A stretch of 64,000 bases of DNA, taken from JAGVPT01 sp963717445. GTDB lineage: Bacteria; Bacteroidota; Ignavibacteria; UBA10030; UBA8401. Below, one piece after another: positions 27,490 through 35,452 of the stretch; position 1 is the first letter of the stretch; each line of letters opens with the position of its first letter. The stretch covers positions 310,001 to 374,000 of the forward strand of contig OY970334.1 in assembly GCA_963717445.1 (NCBI GenBank). Direction: 5' to 3'. Both the position numbers and the translations under genes were made by a program. Under the pieces are notes generated by a model. That model had not been told where the DNA came from. It saw only the letters and a program-made list of their open reading frames with translations, and searched no databases.

Positions 27490-28003
27490 ATAGTGTACGA
27501 ACGACGTTGGTGATATTGGAGTGAGAATTCAGGAGATACGATCTTGTAGACAATTCATCACGAGCAGAAAACGAAACGTATTGATTTCCTATTCATTAAT
27601 GATTGAAAAATTCCCCAACTATTTCGAGGATGACTTAAAATTGAAAGAAAGATACAAAAGTCGGCATCGCTAATCAAGTGAATCATCGGTAGTGGTCAAC
27701 TTTGCGTTCTTGCGATAGGTGACGGACATCTCACCCTAAAAATCCAATTATGCCAAAATATTTGGTACGGTAAGTCGGGAAGGTATCCGTCACCTTACCG
27801 ACCTTGAGCACTGCCGAATCATTCCTCGACTTGCAACTCATTACATAATTTGCTATATAATCGACGCCACCGGAGATTTGGAGTACGCGTGACAAATGTT
27901 GTATTCCCCTCCAATTCTCCGCAATCGATATGCGCCTACACCTCAACTCGATCGAGATCTGAAATTAACGCAACTCGTTTATGAAACAATCGAAGGGATC
28001 AAA
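27490..28003. other. Intergenic region with a palindromic element
   Basis: About 510 bp between divergent proS and the M61 peptidase gene. A 79-bp palindromic unit lies at 27717-27795, with 10-bp perfect ends AGGTGACGGA/TCCGTCACCT. A 71-codon minus frame over it and a plus frame extending the peptidase upstream lack support. Confidence 0.5.
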
Positions 28004-29899
28004 ATGACCTCAAGATTTTTTTTATTTTGCGGGAAAATTTGTATTCTTTTGCTTTTCATTTTTCCGCAACGAAGTCTTCCGCAAACGGATCAAGCTTCCA
28101 TCACGCTTACTGTCGATGCAACGGATGCGCCCCGGAAAATTTTACATTCGAGGGAATCAATTTCCGTCCACCCCGGGCACTTAACCCTTTTCTATCCTAA
28201 ATGGATTCCCGGCGAACACGGCCCCACCGGGCCGGTCGTCGATATGGCCGGCTTAAAAATTACCGCGCGAGGTAAAACGATTCCCTGGCGCCGTGACCTC
28301 GAAGAAATGTTTGCCATCCATTGCGAAATCCCGGAAGGAATTGACCGCGTCGATGTTTCGTTTGATTTCATACTTCCGCCTCAAGCAGAGGGTTTTTCCT
28401 CGGGTGCATCCTCAACTGCACAACTTCTCGTTTTAAGTTGGAACCAAGTTGTCTTATATCCTCTTTCGGCCAGACCGGATAATATCATGGTGACCCCAAA
28501 CCTGATCGTGCCGGCAGGATGGAAATTTGTGTGTGCACTTACATCAAAAAGCGAATTGAACAATTCAATCAGTTTCGCCCCCGTTTCGTTGACAATGCTT
28601 ATCGATTCGCCATTATTGACCGGAACTCACCTGCGGCGAATTGACCTGACCCCGCCGTCGGGTGTTCCCCACTTCCTCGACATTATCAGCGACAATGAAG
28701 CAGCACTCAATATTGCTCCGGAACAAATCACTGCCTATAAGCATTTGGTCACCGAGGCCAACGCTCTCTTCGGCACTCACCATTACAATCATTATGATTT
28801 CCTCTACACGTTGAGCGATCAAGTCGCGCACTTCGGCCTCGAACATCATCAGAGCAGCGACGACCGGGTTGCGGAGCGATCGCTGATTAACGACAACTTC
28901 CGAAGAACAAGGGCAGGGTTGCTCCCCCATGAATTCGTTCATTCGTGGAACGGCAAATTTCGCCGCCCAGCAGGTCTTGCCACCGGCGATTACTCGACTC
29001 CGATGAAGGATGACCTTCTTTGGGTGTACGAGGGACTCACGGAATATTTAGGGGCAATTTTGACCGCCCGCTCCGGCCTTCTCTCCCCCGAAGAGTTTCG
29101 CGAGGACCTCGCACTTGTTGCCGCCAAGCTCGACAACCGCCCCGGCAGGACGTGGCGGCCTTTACAGGACGCCAATGATGAAGCGGAGCTTTTATATGGC
29201 ACCAGGTATGATTGGGATTCGTGGCGGCGGAGCGTCGATTTTTATGATGAGGGATACCTCATCTGGCTGGAAGCAGACGTAAAGATCAGACAGATGACAA
29301 ACGGCAAAAAATCGCTCGATGATTTTTGCAAGATTTTTCACGGGGGAAAAAATAACGGTCCGGAAGTAAAACCGTACGTGTTCGACGATGTTGTAAGAAC
29401 AATGAACGAGGTCGCTCCGTACGATTGGAAAACATTCTTCACTACACGTTTGGAGTCACTCGACCCCCACGCCCCGCTGGGCGGAATCGAAAAGGGGGGC
29501 TGGAAATTGGTCTACCGGGATACGATGAACGAGATGCAAAAATCTCTTGAGGAAGTAAGAAAGACCACCGACCTGCGTTTCTCTCTCGGAATTCTCGCAG
29601 GAGAAGACGGAACGATGCTGGACGTCATTCCGGGGACTCCCGCATCGAAAGCCGGTCTCGCGCCGGGCATGAAACTGGTTGCAGTGAACGGAAGAAAATA
29701 TTCGAAAGATATTATTCGCGACGCCTTGAAGCTTGGTGTAAGTTCAACATCCCCCCTTGAATTGCTTGCTGAAAACGGCGAATTTTACAAAACATATTCG
29801 GTGGATTACCATGGCGGCGAACGATACCCATATCTTGTCAGAGATCCTTCGACTCCCGAAGTGTTAGGTCTGATCATTGCCCCGGTCGCGGGAAAATAA
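28004..29899 (+). CDS. M61-family (glycyl aminopeptidase-like) metallopeptidase with PDZ domain
   Basis: About 631 residues. The start at 28004 gives a signal peptide ('FFLFCGKICILLLFIFPQRSLPQ') and has GAAGGGA upstream; the longer frame from 27896 would bury it. The first 170 residues are the M61 N-terminal beta domain; the zinc site is 'LLPHEFVHSWNGKFRRP' (HExxH) with the downstream acidic 'YEGLTEYLGAILTARSGL'. A PDZ domain near residues 530-600 includes 'DGTMLDVIPGTPASKAGLAPGMKLVAVNG'. It is probably a periplasmic or exported aminopeptidase. Monocistronic as far as can be seen; the acetate transporter follows after 98 bp. Confidence 0.9.
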   Translation: MTSRFFLFCGKICILLLFIFPQRSLPQTDQASITLTVDATDAPRKILHSRESISVHPGHLTLFYPKWIPGEHGPTGPVVDMAGLKITARGKTIPWRRDLEEMFAIHCEIPEGIDRVDVSFDFILPPQAEGFSSGASSTAQLLVLSWNQVVLYPLSARPDNIMVTPNLIVPAGWKFVCALTSKSELNNSISFAPVSLTMLIDSPLLTGTHLRRIDLTPPSGVPHFLDIISDNEAALNIAPEQITAYKHLVTEANALFGTHHYNHYDFLYTLSDQVAHFGLEHHQSSDDRVAERSLINDNFRRTRAGLLPHEFVHSWNGKFRRPAGLATGDYSTPMKDDLLWVYEGLTEYLGAILTARSGLLSPEEFREDLALVAAKLDNRPGRTWRPLQDANDEAELLYGTRYDWDSWRRSVDFYDEGYLIWLEADVKIRQMTNGKKSLDDFCKIFHGGKNNGPEVKPYVFDDVVRTMNEVAPYDWKTFFTTRLESLDPHAPLGGIEKGGWKLVYRDTMNEMQKSLEEVRKTTDLRFSLGILAGEDGTMLDVIPGTPASKAGLAPGMKLVAVNGRKYSKDIIRDALKLGVSSTSPLELLAENGEFYKTYSVDYHGGERYPYLVRDPSTPEVLGLIIAPVAGK

Positions 29900-29997
29900 T
29901 TGACGGCAAAAACAGGGAAATGAACTCCACGCTGAAGATGCAAATATCCGGCAACTTTTTTCAACCATAACCATTCATGTATTGAAAGGGATGATCC

Positions 29998-30588
29998 ATG
30001 AACGACGCAGCACGATATGAAGTCAAGGACACGACCGGCAACCCCGCACCGCTTGGATTGCTCGCGTTTGGAATGACGACGGTCCTGTTAAACATTCACA
30101 ACGCTGGATTCTATGAATTCAACTCGATGATCCTTGCGATGGGAATTTTTTACGGCGGAATGGCGCAGATTGTGGCGGGGATCATGGAATGGAAAAAGAA
30201 TAACACCTTCGGAATGACCGCATTTTCTTCATACGGATTTTTCTGGTTGATCTTAGTTGCGCTCATTGTCATGCCAAAATTGGGATTGGGGGAAGCCACT
30301 TCGAAAGCGGGCATGATCTGCTTTTTGTGTTCATGGGGAATTTTCACACTGCTCATGTTTATCGGGACTCTCAAATTGTCCAGAGCGTTGCAGGTAGTCT
30401 TTGGAACGTTGACACTCCTTTTTTTTCTCCTCGCAATCGGGGATGCAACGGATAGCGAACCGCTCAAACAATTCACCGGGTTTGAGGGAATAGTGTGCGG
30501 GCTTTCAGCCGCTTATGCAGGAATTGCGCAAGTGCTGAACGAGGTGTACGGAAGAACGATCCTGCCTCTGGGAGTGGTAAAAAAGTAA
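29998..30588 (+). CDS. satP: Acetate/succinate uptake transporter, GPR1/FUN34/YaaH family
   Basis: A 196-residue inner membrane protein with six predicted helices. The family fingerprint is NPAPLGLLAFGMTTVLLN near residue 16 and 'FYGGMAQIVAGIMEWKKNNTFGMTAFSSYG' in helices 2-3. Members carry acetate (and succinate) with protons. The size is normal. AAAGGGATG precedes the ATG. It is the last backbone gene before the island; the left att site/tRNA-Arg begins 54 bp after its stop, on the opposite strand. Confidence 0.9.
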   Translation: MNDAARYEVKDTTGNPAPLGLLAFGMTTVLLNIHNAGFYEFNSMILAMGIFYGGMAQIVAGIMEWKKNNTFGMTAFSSYGFFWLILVALIVMPKLGLGEATSKAGMICFLCSWGIFTLLMFIGTLKLSRALQVVFGTLTLLFFLLAIGDATDSEPLKQFTGFEGIVCGLSAAYAGIAQVLNEVYGRTILPLGVVKK

Positions 30589-30642
30589 ATCGTGTGGATC
30601 AGAATTCCAACGGGAAACAAGTAGTGAAGGTTCGAAAACTTG

Positions 30643-30715
30643 TGCCCTCGCGCAGACTCGAACTGCGATCAGAAGTTTAGGAAACTCCCGTTCTATCCTG
30701 TTGAACTACAAGGGC
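30643..30715 (-). tRNA. tRNA-Arg (CCU), intact copy at left island border
   Basis: Read on the minus strand: acceptor GCCCTTG/CGAGGGC, D-arm GTTC/GAAC, anticodon stem GGAGT/ACTTC with loop TTCCTAA giving anticodon CCU, T-arm CGCAG/CTGCG with TTCGAGT loop, discriminator A; CCA not encoded. All stems pair. Its 5' two-thirds lie in the 69-bp repeat shared with the right border, so the upstream region on this strand is island DNA. A weak promoter can be drawn there (TTGCTT, 16 nt, TAATGC). This is the only one of the two copies with an intact acceptor arm. Confidence 0.93.
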
Positions 30716-30716
30716 G
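30648..30716. repeat. Left attachment site, 69-bp direct repeat
   Basis: These 69 bp are identical to 56279-56347 and cover nearly all of the tRNA-Arg(CCU) gene. Together with the integrase next to the right copy, they mark the borders of an integrated island. Confidence 0.9.
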
Positions 30717-31017
30717 GGGAAATCTGTATGTTTTAATCATTTTTGCATTATGCAGTGATCAGCACAAAGCAAAAATTTAACTCAGAGGTAACTACTTATG
30801 TAACCAGTTGCATTGTGTCGCGCACAACTGAGAGCTTCCTATTTTCGGACAGTTATGAGCAGTAATATTTAATTGTAAGGAAGCTTTCCTTAGGTCCAAT
30901 AATAAATATACGATACAACAGAAGCGATTGCAAGACAAAACCCATCATGCTTAACGCTTTTTTCTTAGCGGATAAAAGAAACACGACAACGTAGTAGCCC
31001 GTTCTGATACTTCATCT
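30717..31017. other. Non-coding island end
   Basis: About 300 bp between the tRNA and the first island gene. It holds the 18-bp repeat and a possible minus-strand tRNA promoter. No gene seen. Confidence 0.5.
30787..30804 (+). repeat. Left copy of 18-bp integrase-arm-like repeat
   Basis: GGTAACTACTTATGTAAC, 71 bp inside the left att repeat. The same 18 bp occur in the same orientation at 56216-56233, 46 bp inside the right att. The sequence is nearly palindromic, and the adjacent ACCAGTTGC here mirrors GCAACTGGT beside the other copy. A recombinase or excisionase binding site is inferred. Confidence 0.6.
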
Positions 31018-31521
31018 TCAGTCTTCCGGCCAAACAGCATTAATCGGATCTGCATGGCTTGGCGATCTCATCCTGCCCAATTGACCTTGCACTTTCCTTG
31101 GATTCATAAGATGCACCGGCAACTGTTGCAAGTGCTCTCGCAATCTCAGATTCAAATCTGCAAGATAATTGTAGGCCTCCCATTCGGTCGATTTGTTTGA
31201 TGCCTCACGCAATTCTCTTCTGATTAGAATTGATTGCTCTCTCAGTGTTTGAGCATATGCCTTCCTAACTCTTTCAATCCTCCCCCCAAAAGGCTTTCTG
31301 GCAATCTTACTGAGTTCGATATTCAAAAGCATATCCTCCGATGGATTGAGGTGCACGTGAATGGGAATGAATTTCTCCGAGTAGCAATCTGAAACGAATT
31401 CCTCGATCGATTTTCGTAGCGGGTCCGTAATTATGACAGACATCGGATCTTTTCTTGTGGGTATCAATGTCACGACGTAAATCGTTTTTTCGTTTCCGTA
31501 GATTCTCTTTGGTGTTTCCAT
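31018..31521 (-). CDS. Hypothetical island protein
   Basis: A 167-residue soluble, basic protein of unknown family. The N-terminal half is beta-rich ('KTIYVVTLIPTRKDPMSVIITDPLRKSIEEFV'), followed by an arginine-rich helical part ('GRIERVRKAYAQTLREQSILIRRELREASNK', 'LADLNLRLREHLQQL'). No signal peptide. AGGAG precedes the ATG at 31521. Its leader contains an 8-bp hairpin and, further upstream, the promoter-like iteron module described at 31539-31710, a second copy of which lies near the right end of the island without a gene. That suggests a regulated island-maintenance gene, but the function is not known. Confidence 0.65.
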   Translation of the reverse strand: METPKRIYGNEKTIYVVTLIPTRKDPMSVIITDPLRKSIEEFVSDCYSEKFIPIHVHLNPSEDMLLNIELSKIARKPFGGRIERVRKAYAQTLREQSILIRRELREASNKSTEWEAYNYLADLNLRLREHLQQLPVHLMNPRKVQGQLGRMRSPSHADPINAVWPED

Positions 31522-31538
31522 TCCAAAACTCCTAATGA

Positions 31539-31710
31539 ACCCGCCCGTCGCGCAGCGGAGGGCGGGTGTTGAAGTGTCTTATAGTATCATTAAGGTCCAA
31601 AACAGTGATAATCATACTGCAAACACTGATTGATTATGATGTGTCTGCTCTAGTTAGTACCGAGATTTTGCTCTACTTACTAGTAGGTTTTGCTCCACTT
31701 GGTACGAGAT
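31539..31710 (-). promoter_or_regulatory. Iteron-type promoter module, left copy
   Basis: Reading toward the minus-strand gene: three iterons spaced 22-23 bp (TGCTC... at 31646, 31669, 31691), a spacer of about 46 nt, the block TATAGTATCATTAAGGTCC (31580-31598; on the minus strand TTGGACCTTAATGATACTAT), then a hairpin ACCCGCCC/GGGCGGGT with a 13-nt loop (31539-31567). The same parts in the same order and spacing occur at 54919-55090. It sits directly upstream of the 167-aa gene. Confidence 0.6.
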
Positions 31711-31994
31711 TTCTGTGCTACAGATTATTGAGGCGATAACTTATTGGCTCATTTCAATAATGCTATAAATCCGCTAAATATTTAATGAATTGGAACGAGT
31801 AATGATTTGAGCTGTATTGCTGTCAGTTCTCAAAAACATGCAACGAATGAATCCCTTAATACGTGTTAACATATACTACAGATTTGTCGAAAAGAATACA
31901 GATTTGACATTGTAAATTTAGTTTCATATTATTGAAAAGATAGATGTTCATTAACTCAATCCAAATAAACTATTAACCTCAAAACGGAGAACTT
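31711..31994. other. A/T-rich non-coding stretch
   Basis: Nearly 285 bp upstream of the lectin gene with no recognisable coding frame; likely holds the lectin promoter. Confidence 0.4.
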
Positions 31995-32372
31995 ATGATG
32001 AAACTTTTACCGAAAGCAGGATTATGTATTCTTGTTCTGTTCGCGATTGGATCAGTTGCATACGGTCAAGAGATTCAAACCGGAACTATCGACGTAAACG
32101 GGGCGACTCCAGGTGTTTCAGCGCTCCAGAAAGGTAGTGGAGAGAGATCCGTTACAATAGATGTGGTTTATCAAAAGCCATACGATGTAAAACCAGATGT
32201 AATAGTTAGCCTGAGTGAACTTGATATTCCAAAAGATTCCCCTTTACGATTATCTGCAAAAGCTATTTCAATATCGCGAGACGGTTTTACGATTGTAGTT
32301 AAAACGTGGGAAGATAGCAGACTCAATTCATGCTCCGTCAACTGGATTGCCATATCTCAAAAAAAGCCATAA
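31995..32372 (+). CDS. Secreted H-type lectin domain protein
   Basis: A 125-residue exported protein. Residues 1-24 form a signal peptide ('LCILVLFAIGSVAYG'). The remainder matches the H-type lectin beta-sandwich: 'TIDVVYQKPYDVKPDVIVSLSELDI', then 'ISISRDGFTIVVKTWED' and the closing 'SVNWIAIS'. H-type lectins bind GalNAc-like sugars as trimers or hexamers. The domain is close to full length. The gene has its own terminator (32397-32427) and no neighbours in the same operon. Binding of glycans outside the cell is inferred from the fold only. Confidence 0.75.
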   Translation: MMKLLPKAGLCILVLFAIGSVAYGQEIQTGTIDVNGATPGVSALQKGSGERSVTIDVVYQKPYDVKPDVIVSLSELDIPKDSPLRLSAKAISISRDGFTIVVKTWEDSRLNSCSVNWIAISQKKP

Positions 32373-32396
32373 CTCTTTCATTTTCTTTCAGCATCT

Positions 32397-32427
32397 AAAG
32401 GTCGCCATAGTAATGACGACCTTTTTT
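32397..32427 (+). terminator. Terminator after lectin gene
   Basis: AAAGGTCG pairs with CGACCTTT around a 12-nt loop, followed by a T run. Confidence 0.85.
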
Positions 32428-33250
32428 ATTTTTCAATAATTTAGGTTTTCAAGAACAGCAGTTTTACCTGACCCTGGGCCGGCGGTAAGGAAGAGCGGTC
32501 CGTCAGTATAAAAGATGGCTTGTTCTTGATTCGCATTAGGTTTGAAGTTAACTAGTTCCCAGAATTTTTTAATTGGAGGTATCATAGGCATTAAATAGAG
32601 GCGTTCTCTTATATGAAAACGTTGTGCATAAACGAAAAACCCATAGTCATCTGCTGAAATCAGCGGATCCTACGGGTCAAAGCCCCCACTTATGTTCAAA
32701 AAATGCCGGGACTTATCTCCCTGATCAGCAAACTGTCGCTAATGTATGCGATAATCACGGGAAATGCAATCGGATGCACGGATTGGATCGAGTTCTGAAA
32801 GTCAAATCACGAATCTGCATAAGAATTGACGATTGAATTTTCACAACGCTAACAAATACAAGCTGTTAGTATACTGACATTCTTGTCATATTCTCGTGAT
32901 TATTCTGTCATCATTTCGCCATCATTTCTGATTGTTTCACCATCTTTTTGTCATCTTTCCACTATCCTTTCTCGTCGTTTTAACTTCGTTCGCCCATGGA
33001 CCCACGATCGATTTTTCCAATAAAAAAATTCTAGAATCACTTTTGCCGTCCAGATTTAGAGGGGGTAGCCTTCCTTTAATCATAAAAAAAATCTAAGAGA
33101 AAACTTTTCATCGCTCCACCTGCTTGTCCTTTGATTCCTCGACTTCTCCAGATAGGACCCGATGAGGTCTCTCGGAAACATCTCTTGATTGAGGCTCGTT
33201 TTGGGTCCCATAACGATAAAGAAAAGCGCACACGCGCTCTTCTTCTGCCG
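32428..33250. other. Non-coding stretch, about 820 bp
   Basis: No convincing gene. 32880-33000 is pyrimidine-rich with repeated TCATCATTT-like words. A 70-codon frame at 32624-32836 has no ribosome site or family resemblance. Confidence 0.4.
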
Positions 33251-33752
33251 TCATAGGTATGAAACGGCTTTCTGCTGGATGGATGTTCGGAGGGAGTTCA
33301 AGCGGATGTCCGTGATATTCTGACGCTGGCAGATTTCTTTACGTTTGAAACCGGCGTTCAAGTCGTCGAGCATTTCTTGTTCTTCAGCTGTTAGTGCGCC
33401 GATGAAATCATTTACGACGGTGTGATCGTAAGGCGTTGCCTTTTCTGAGAGAAGAAAGTCTGCAACGATGCCACCAGACATTGGAACTGGTCTGTCCAGA
33501 TAGACTCGCTCGGGTCGGTTCCATGCGTTCAGTGTTCTTTTCCCCATCTCACGGGCCGGGAATGCTGATCGACGGTTTAACTCTTTGGATCGAAAGTGCA
33601 TCATGCTTTTCATGAGACCGGGTGTGCAGCGATCACCAAGCCTCACGCCCTCCTTCCAAGCCATAGTCAACAATTCGGATCTTTGAAGCGGATCGCGTGT
33701 GAACTTGCTCCGAGTAGTGAAATAGTTCATCATACAAAGCCTGTGTCATCAT
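33251..33752 (-). pseudogene. HTH-containing regulator-like gene with a probable frameshift
   Basis: The long frame (33251-33733, 160 aa) has no ribosome site and stops just upstream, whereas AAGGAGG at 33754-33760 precedes an ATG (33749 or 33752) in another frame encoding MTQALYDELFHYSEQ. Dropping one G near 33706 joins this to FTRDPLQRSELLTMAWKEG, a natural-looking continuation. The C-terminus 'LTAEEQEMLDDLNAGFKRKEICQRQNITDIRLNSLR' looks like a sigma-region-4/LuxR-type helix-turn-helix. So either the gene is frameshifted, or it uses +1 frameshifting, or there is a sequence error. Probably a small DNA-binding regulator; the target is unknown. Confidence 0.5.
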
Positions 33753-33923
33753 GCCTCCTTACTTGGTGAATGGTCGTTGATTTCCATCGTTATGTTCTTA
33801 TTCCATCTTTTCGGCGGTATAAGAAAACAGTGGATCAACAATTACCATTTACAGCGGAGACACCATGGGATCAATCGGCGAGATCATAATTCGGATAATC
33901 GTAATTATTTGTAGGAGGAAAAG

Positions 33924-34013
33924 ATGAGAAAGGATTTACAGCCCATCCTAACATTCATTGAAAACGTCGTGAAGGCAGTCAGAATCTTGATTGAGGAAAA
34001 ACGGGGTAAATGA
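33924..34013 (+). CDS. Small 29-residue protein
   Basis: A 30-codon frame starting MRKDLQPILTF and ending EEKRGK, with a strong ribosome site (TAGGAGG, 5 nt before ATG) and a proper terminator 30 bp after the stop (34043-34069). The predicted product is a single amphipathic helix with charged ends and a hydrophobic middle (ILTFIENVVKAVRILI). Such short, well-initiated and well-terminated frames often encode membrane-active or regulatory peptides, but I know no family for it. Confidence 0.5.
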   Translation: MRKDLQPILTFIENVVKAVRILIEEKRGK

Positions 34014-34042
34014 AATTGATTGGTCGGCTAAGAACACAAGAG

Positions 34043-34069
34043 AGCCCGATGTCATGTCGGGCTTTTTTT
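34043..34069 (+). terminator. Terminator AGCCCGA/TCGGGCT
   Basis: AGCCCGATG-TCA-TGTCGGGCT-like stem with seven T after it. The same stem family (GCCCGA...TCGGGC) ends the NHL gene at 37048. Confidence 0.85.
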
Positions 34070-34075
34070 AGCCGC

Positions 34076-34107
34076 TTGACAATAGAACCGAAAAAGCACT
34101 ATCTTTG
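34076..34107 (+). promoter_or_regulatory. Promoter of leader A
   Basis: TTGACA (34076-34081), 18-nt spacer, TATCTTTG (34100-34107), which also fits the Bacteroidota TAnnTTTG -7 box. Drives the leader RNA and the NHL-repeat gene. Confidence 0.7.
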
Positions 34108-34112
34108 TGCAG

Positions 34113-34215
34113 TTAAGAACAACCGAAATCATGGGGAGGACTATGGTGCGGTTGGGCTGAGAATATTAAAGCAACCTCTGGATTCCCGATTATCGGGATG
34201 AAAGAGGTTTTTGCA
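34113..34215 (+). ncRNA. Structured leader RNA, copy A, ending in terminator-like hairpin
   Basis: First hairpin CAACCG (34120)/CGGTTG (34149) with loop containing GGGGAGGAC. Second hairpin AACCTC (34173)/GAGGTT (34204) with inner stem CCCGAT/ATCGGG, then TTTTTG. The loop sides carry GGATTC and GATGA, shared with copies B (38611-38676) and C (41503-41577). It precedes the NHL gene start by about 95 nt. An attenuator, riboswitch or stable small RNA is possible; I do not recognise the family. Confidence 0.55.
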
Positions 34216-34499
34216 TTTATGGGGGCTGGTGGTTTTTCGAAAACAATAAAAATATTCCTAGTAGGATAAATGTTCATTCAACTTATATACCATCAATGGA
34301 GGATATGCAATGAAACAATTCATCACACTTTGCACTTTTATCCTTGTATGTTTTAGCATATCGACCGCACAGTGGACTAATGGTCAAAACGCATTATATG
34401 TTGTTGGTCAAGCCAATTTTACTTCAAGTGCTTCTGGCAGCGGAATGGCAAATTTAAACTCTCCACAAAATGTTGCAATAGATTTTATTAATAAGGTAC

Positions 34500-35452
34500 A
34501 GTCAAGTTTTTAGCGCAACAGAGTTAATAAGTTGATTAAAAGTTTCTTTAGGAGTAGCAAAATCTAAAGCTTTACGCGGACGTTCATTCAATAGTTTTTG
34601 AACATGCTTGATTTCCCTGCGTGAGACCTTGGTGAAGTCAGTACCTTTAGGAAAGAACTGCCTGATGAGCATGTTCGTATTCTCATTCGTGCCGCGTTCC
34701 CAAGGGCTCTGTGGGTGGCAAAAATAGACCTGCATCTTGGTATGCTTAGTGAACAGTTCATGTTCAGCCATTTCTTTACCGCGATCATAGGTCATGGAGA
34801 GTCGCATTTGTCGTGGCAGCGACTTGAGCTCACGGGCAAACGATCTACGAACACTCGTCGCATCTTTGGCCTTTAACGGGACCAAGATCACCGTTCGGGT
34901 AGTTCTTTCGACAACACTGCCCAAGGCTGAGGCGTGACGCTTTCCCATGAGCAGATCTCCTTCCCAATGGCCAGGAACACTGCGATCGGCAACTTCTGCA
35001 GGACGTTCTTCGATGGAGATCATATTGGGAATACTGCCCCGTGTATCGGTTGACCGTTTTCGGTTCTTCCGTTTTTTCTTGTGCTGCCGAAGATAGTGAA
35101 TCAGTTCCTTTTTCAACGATCCTTTGGGCAACAGGTAGATATAGGTATAGATGCTCTCGTGTGACACGTTCATTGCGGTGTGGCCTGGATAGGTTTCTTG
35201 TAGCGCCCGGGCTATTTGCTCCGGTGACCACCGCAAAGTAAGTTTTTCGCACACGAACTTCCACAGCTTCGGATTATCAAGTTTTCTCTGGAGGTGTCGC
35301 TGTGATGCTCGCTCTTGAGCTTGCTCGTGTGACCGAACAGCGCTATACTCATTTTGGATTCTTGAACATTGCGCTAGTTCACGAACGATTGTGCTCCGAT
35401 GTCGCTTTAATCTGAGCGCTATTGCAGCACATGATTGATGCTGAGAAACCAT
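34500..35452 (-). mobile_element. IS30-family insertion sequence, 5'-truncated
   Basis: About 953 bp inserted in the NHL gene, flanked by GTAC on both sides (34496-34499 and 35453-35456). No terminal inverted repeats can be matched, and the right end coincides with the first codon of the transposase, so the upstream end of the element is missing. Confidence 0.7.
34502..35452 (-). pseudogene. IS30-family transposase, N-terminally truncated
   Basis: A 316-residue frame. The helix-turn-helix is present from its second half ('CAAIALRLKRHRSTIVREL'), but the first 15-20 residues usual for IS30 (the 'YxHLTxEER' segment) are absent and an in-frame TAG lies right before the ATG. The DDE catalytic core is intact: Asp in 'GHWEGDLLMGKRHAS', Asp in 'LSMTYDRGKEMAEHE', Glu in 'WERGTNENTNMLIRQFFPKG'. 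Without its end and full HTH it is probably immobile. It is transcribed against the host gene. Confidence 0.8.

Noticed and set aside
34113..34215. Leader A as a fluoride or c-di-GMP riboswitch
   Set aside because: The conserved cores of those classes are not present; only general similarity in having two hairpins and a terminator.
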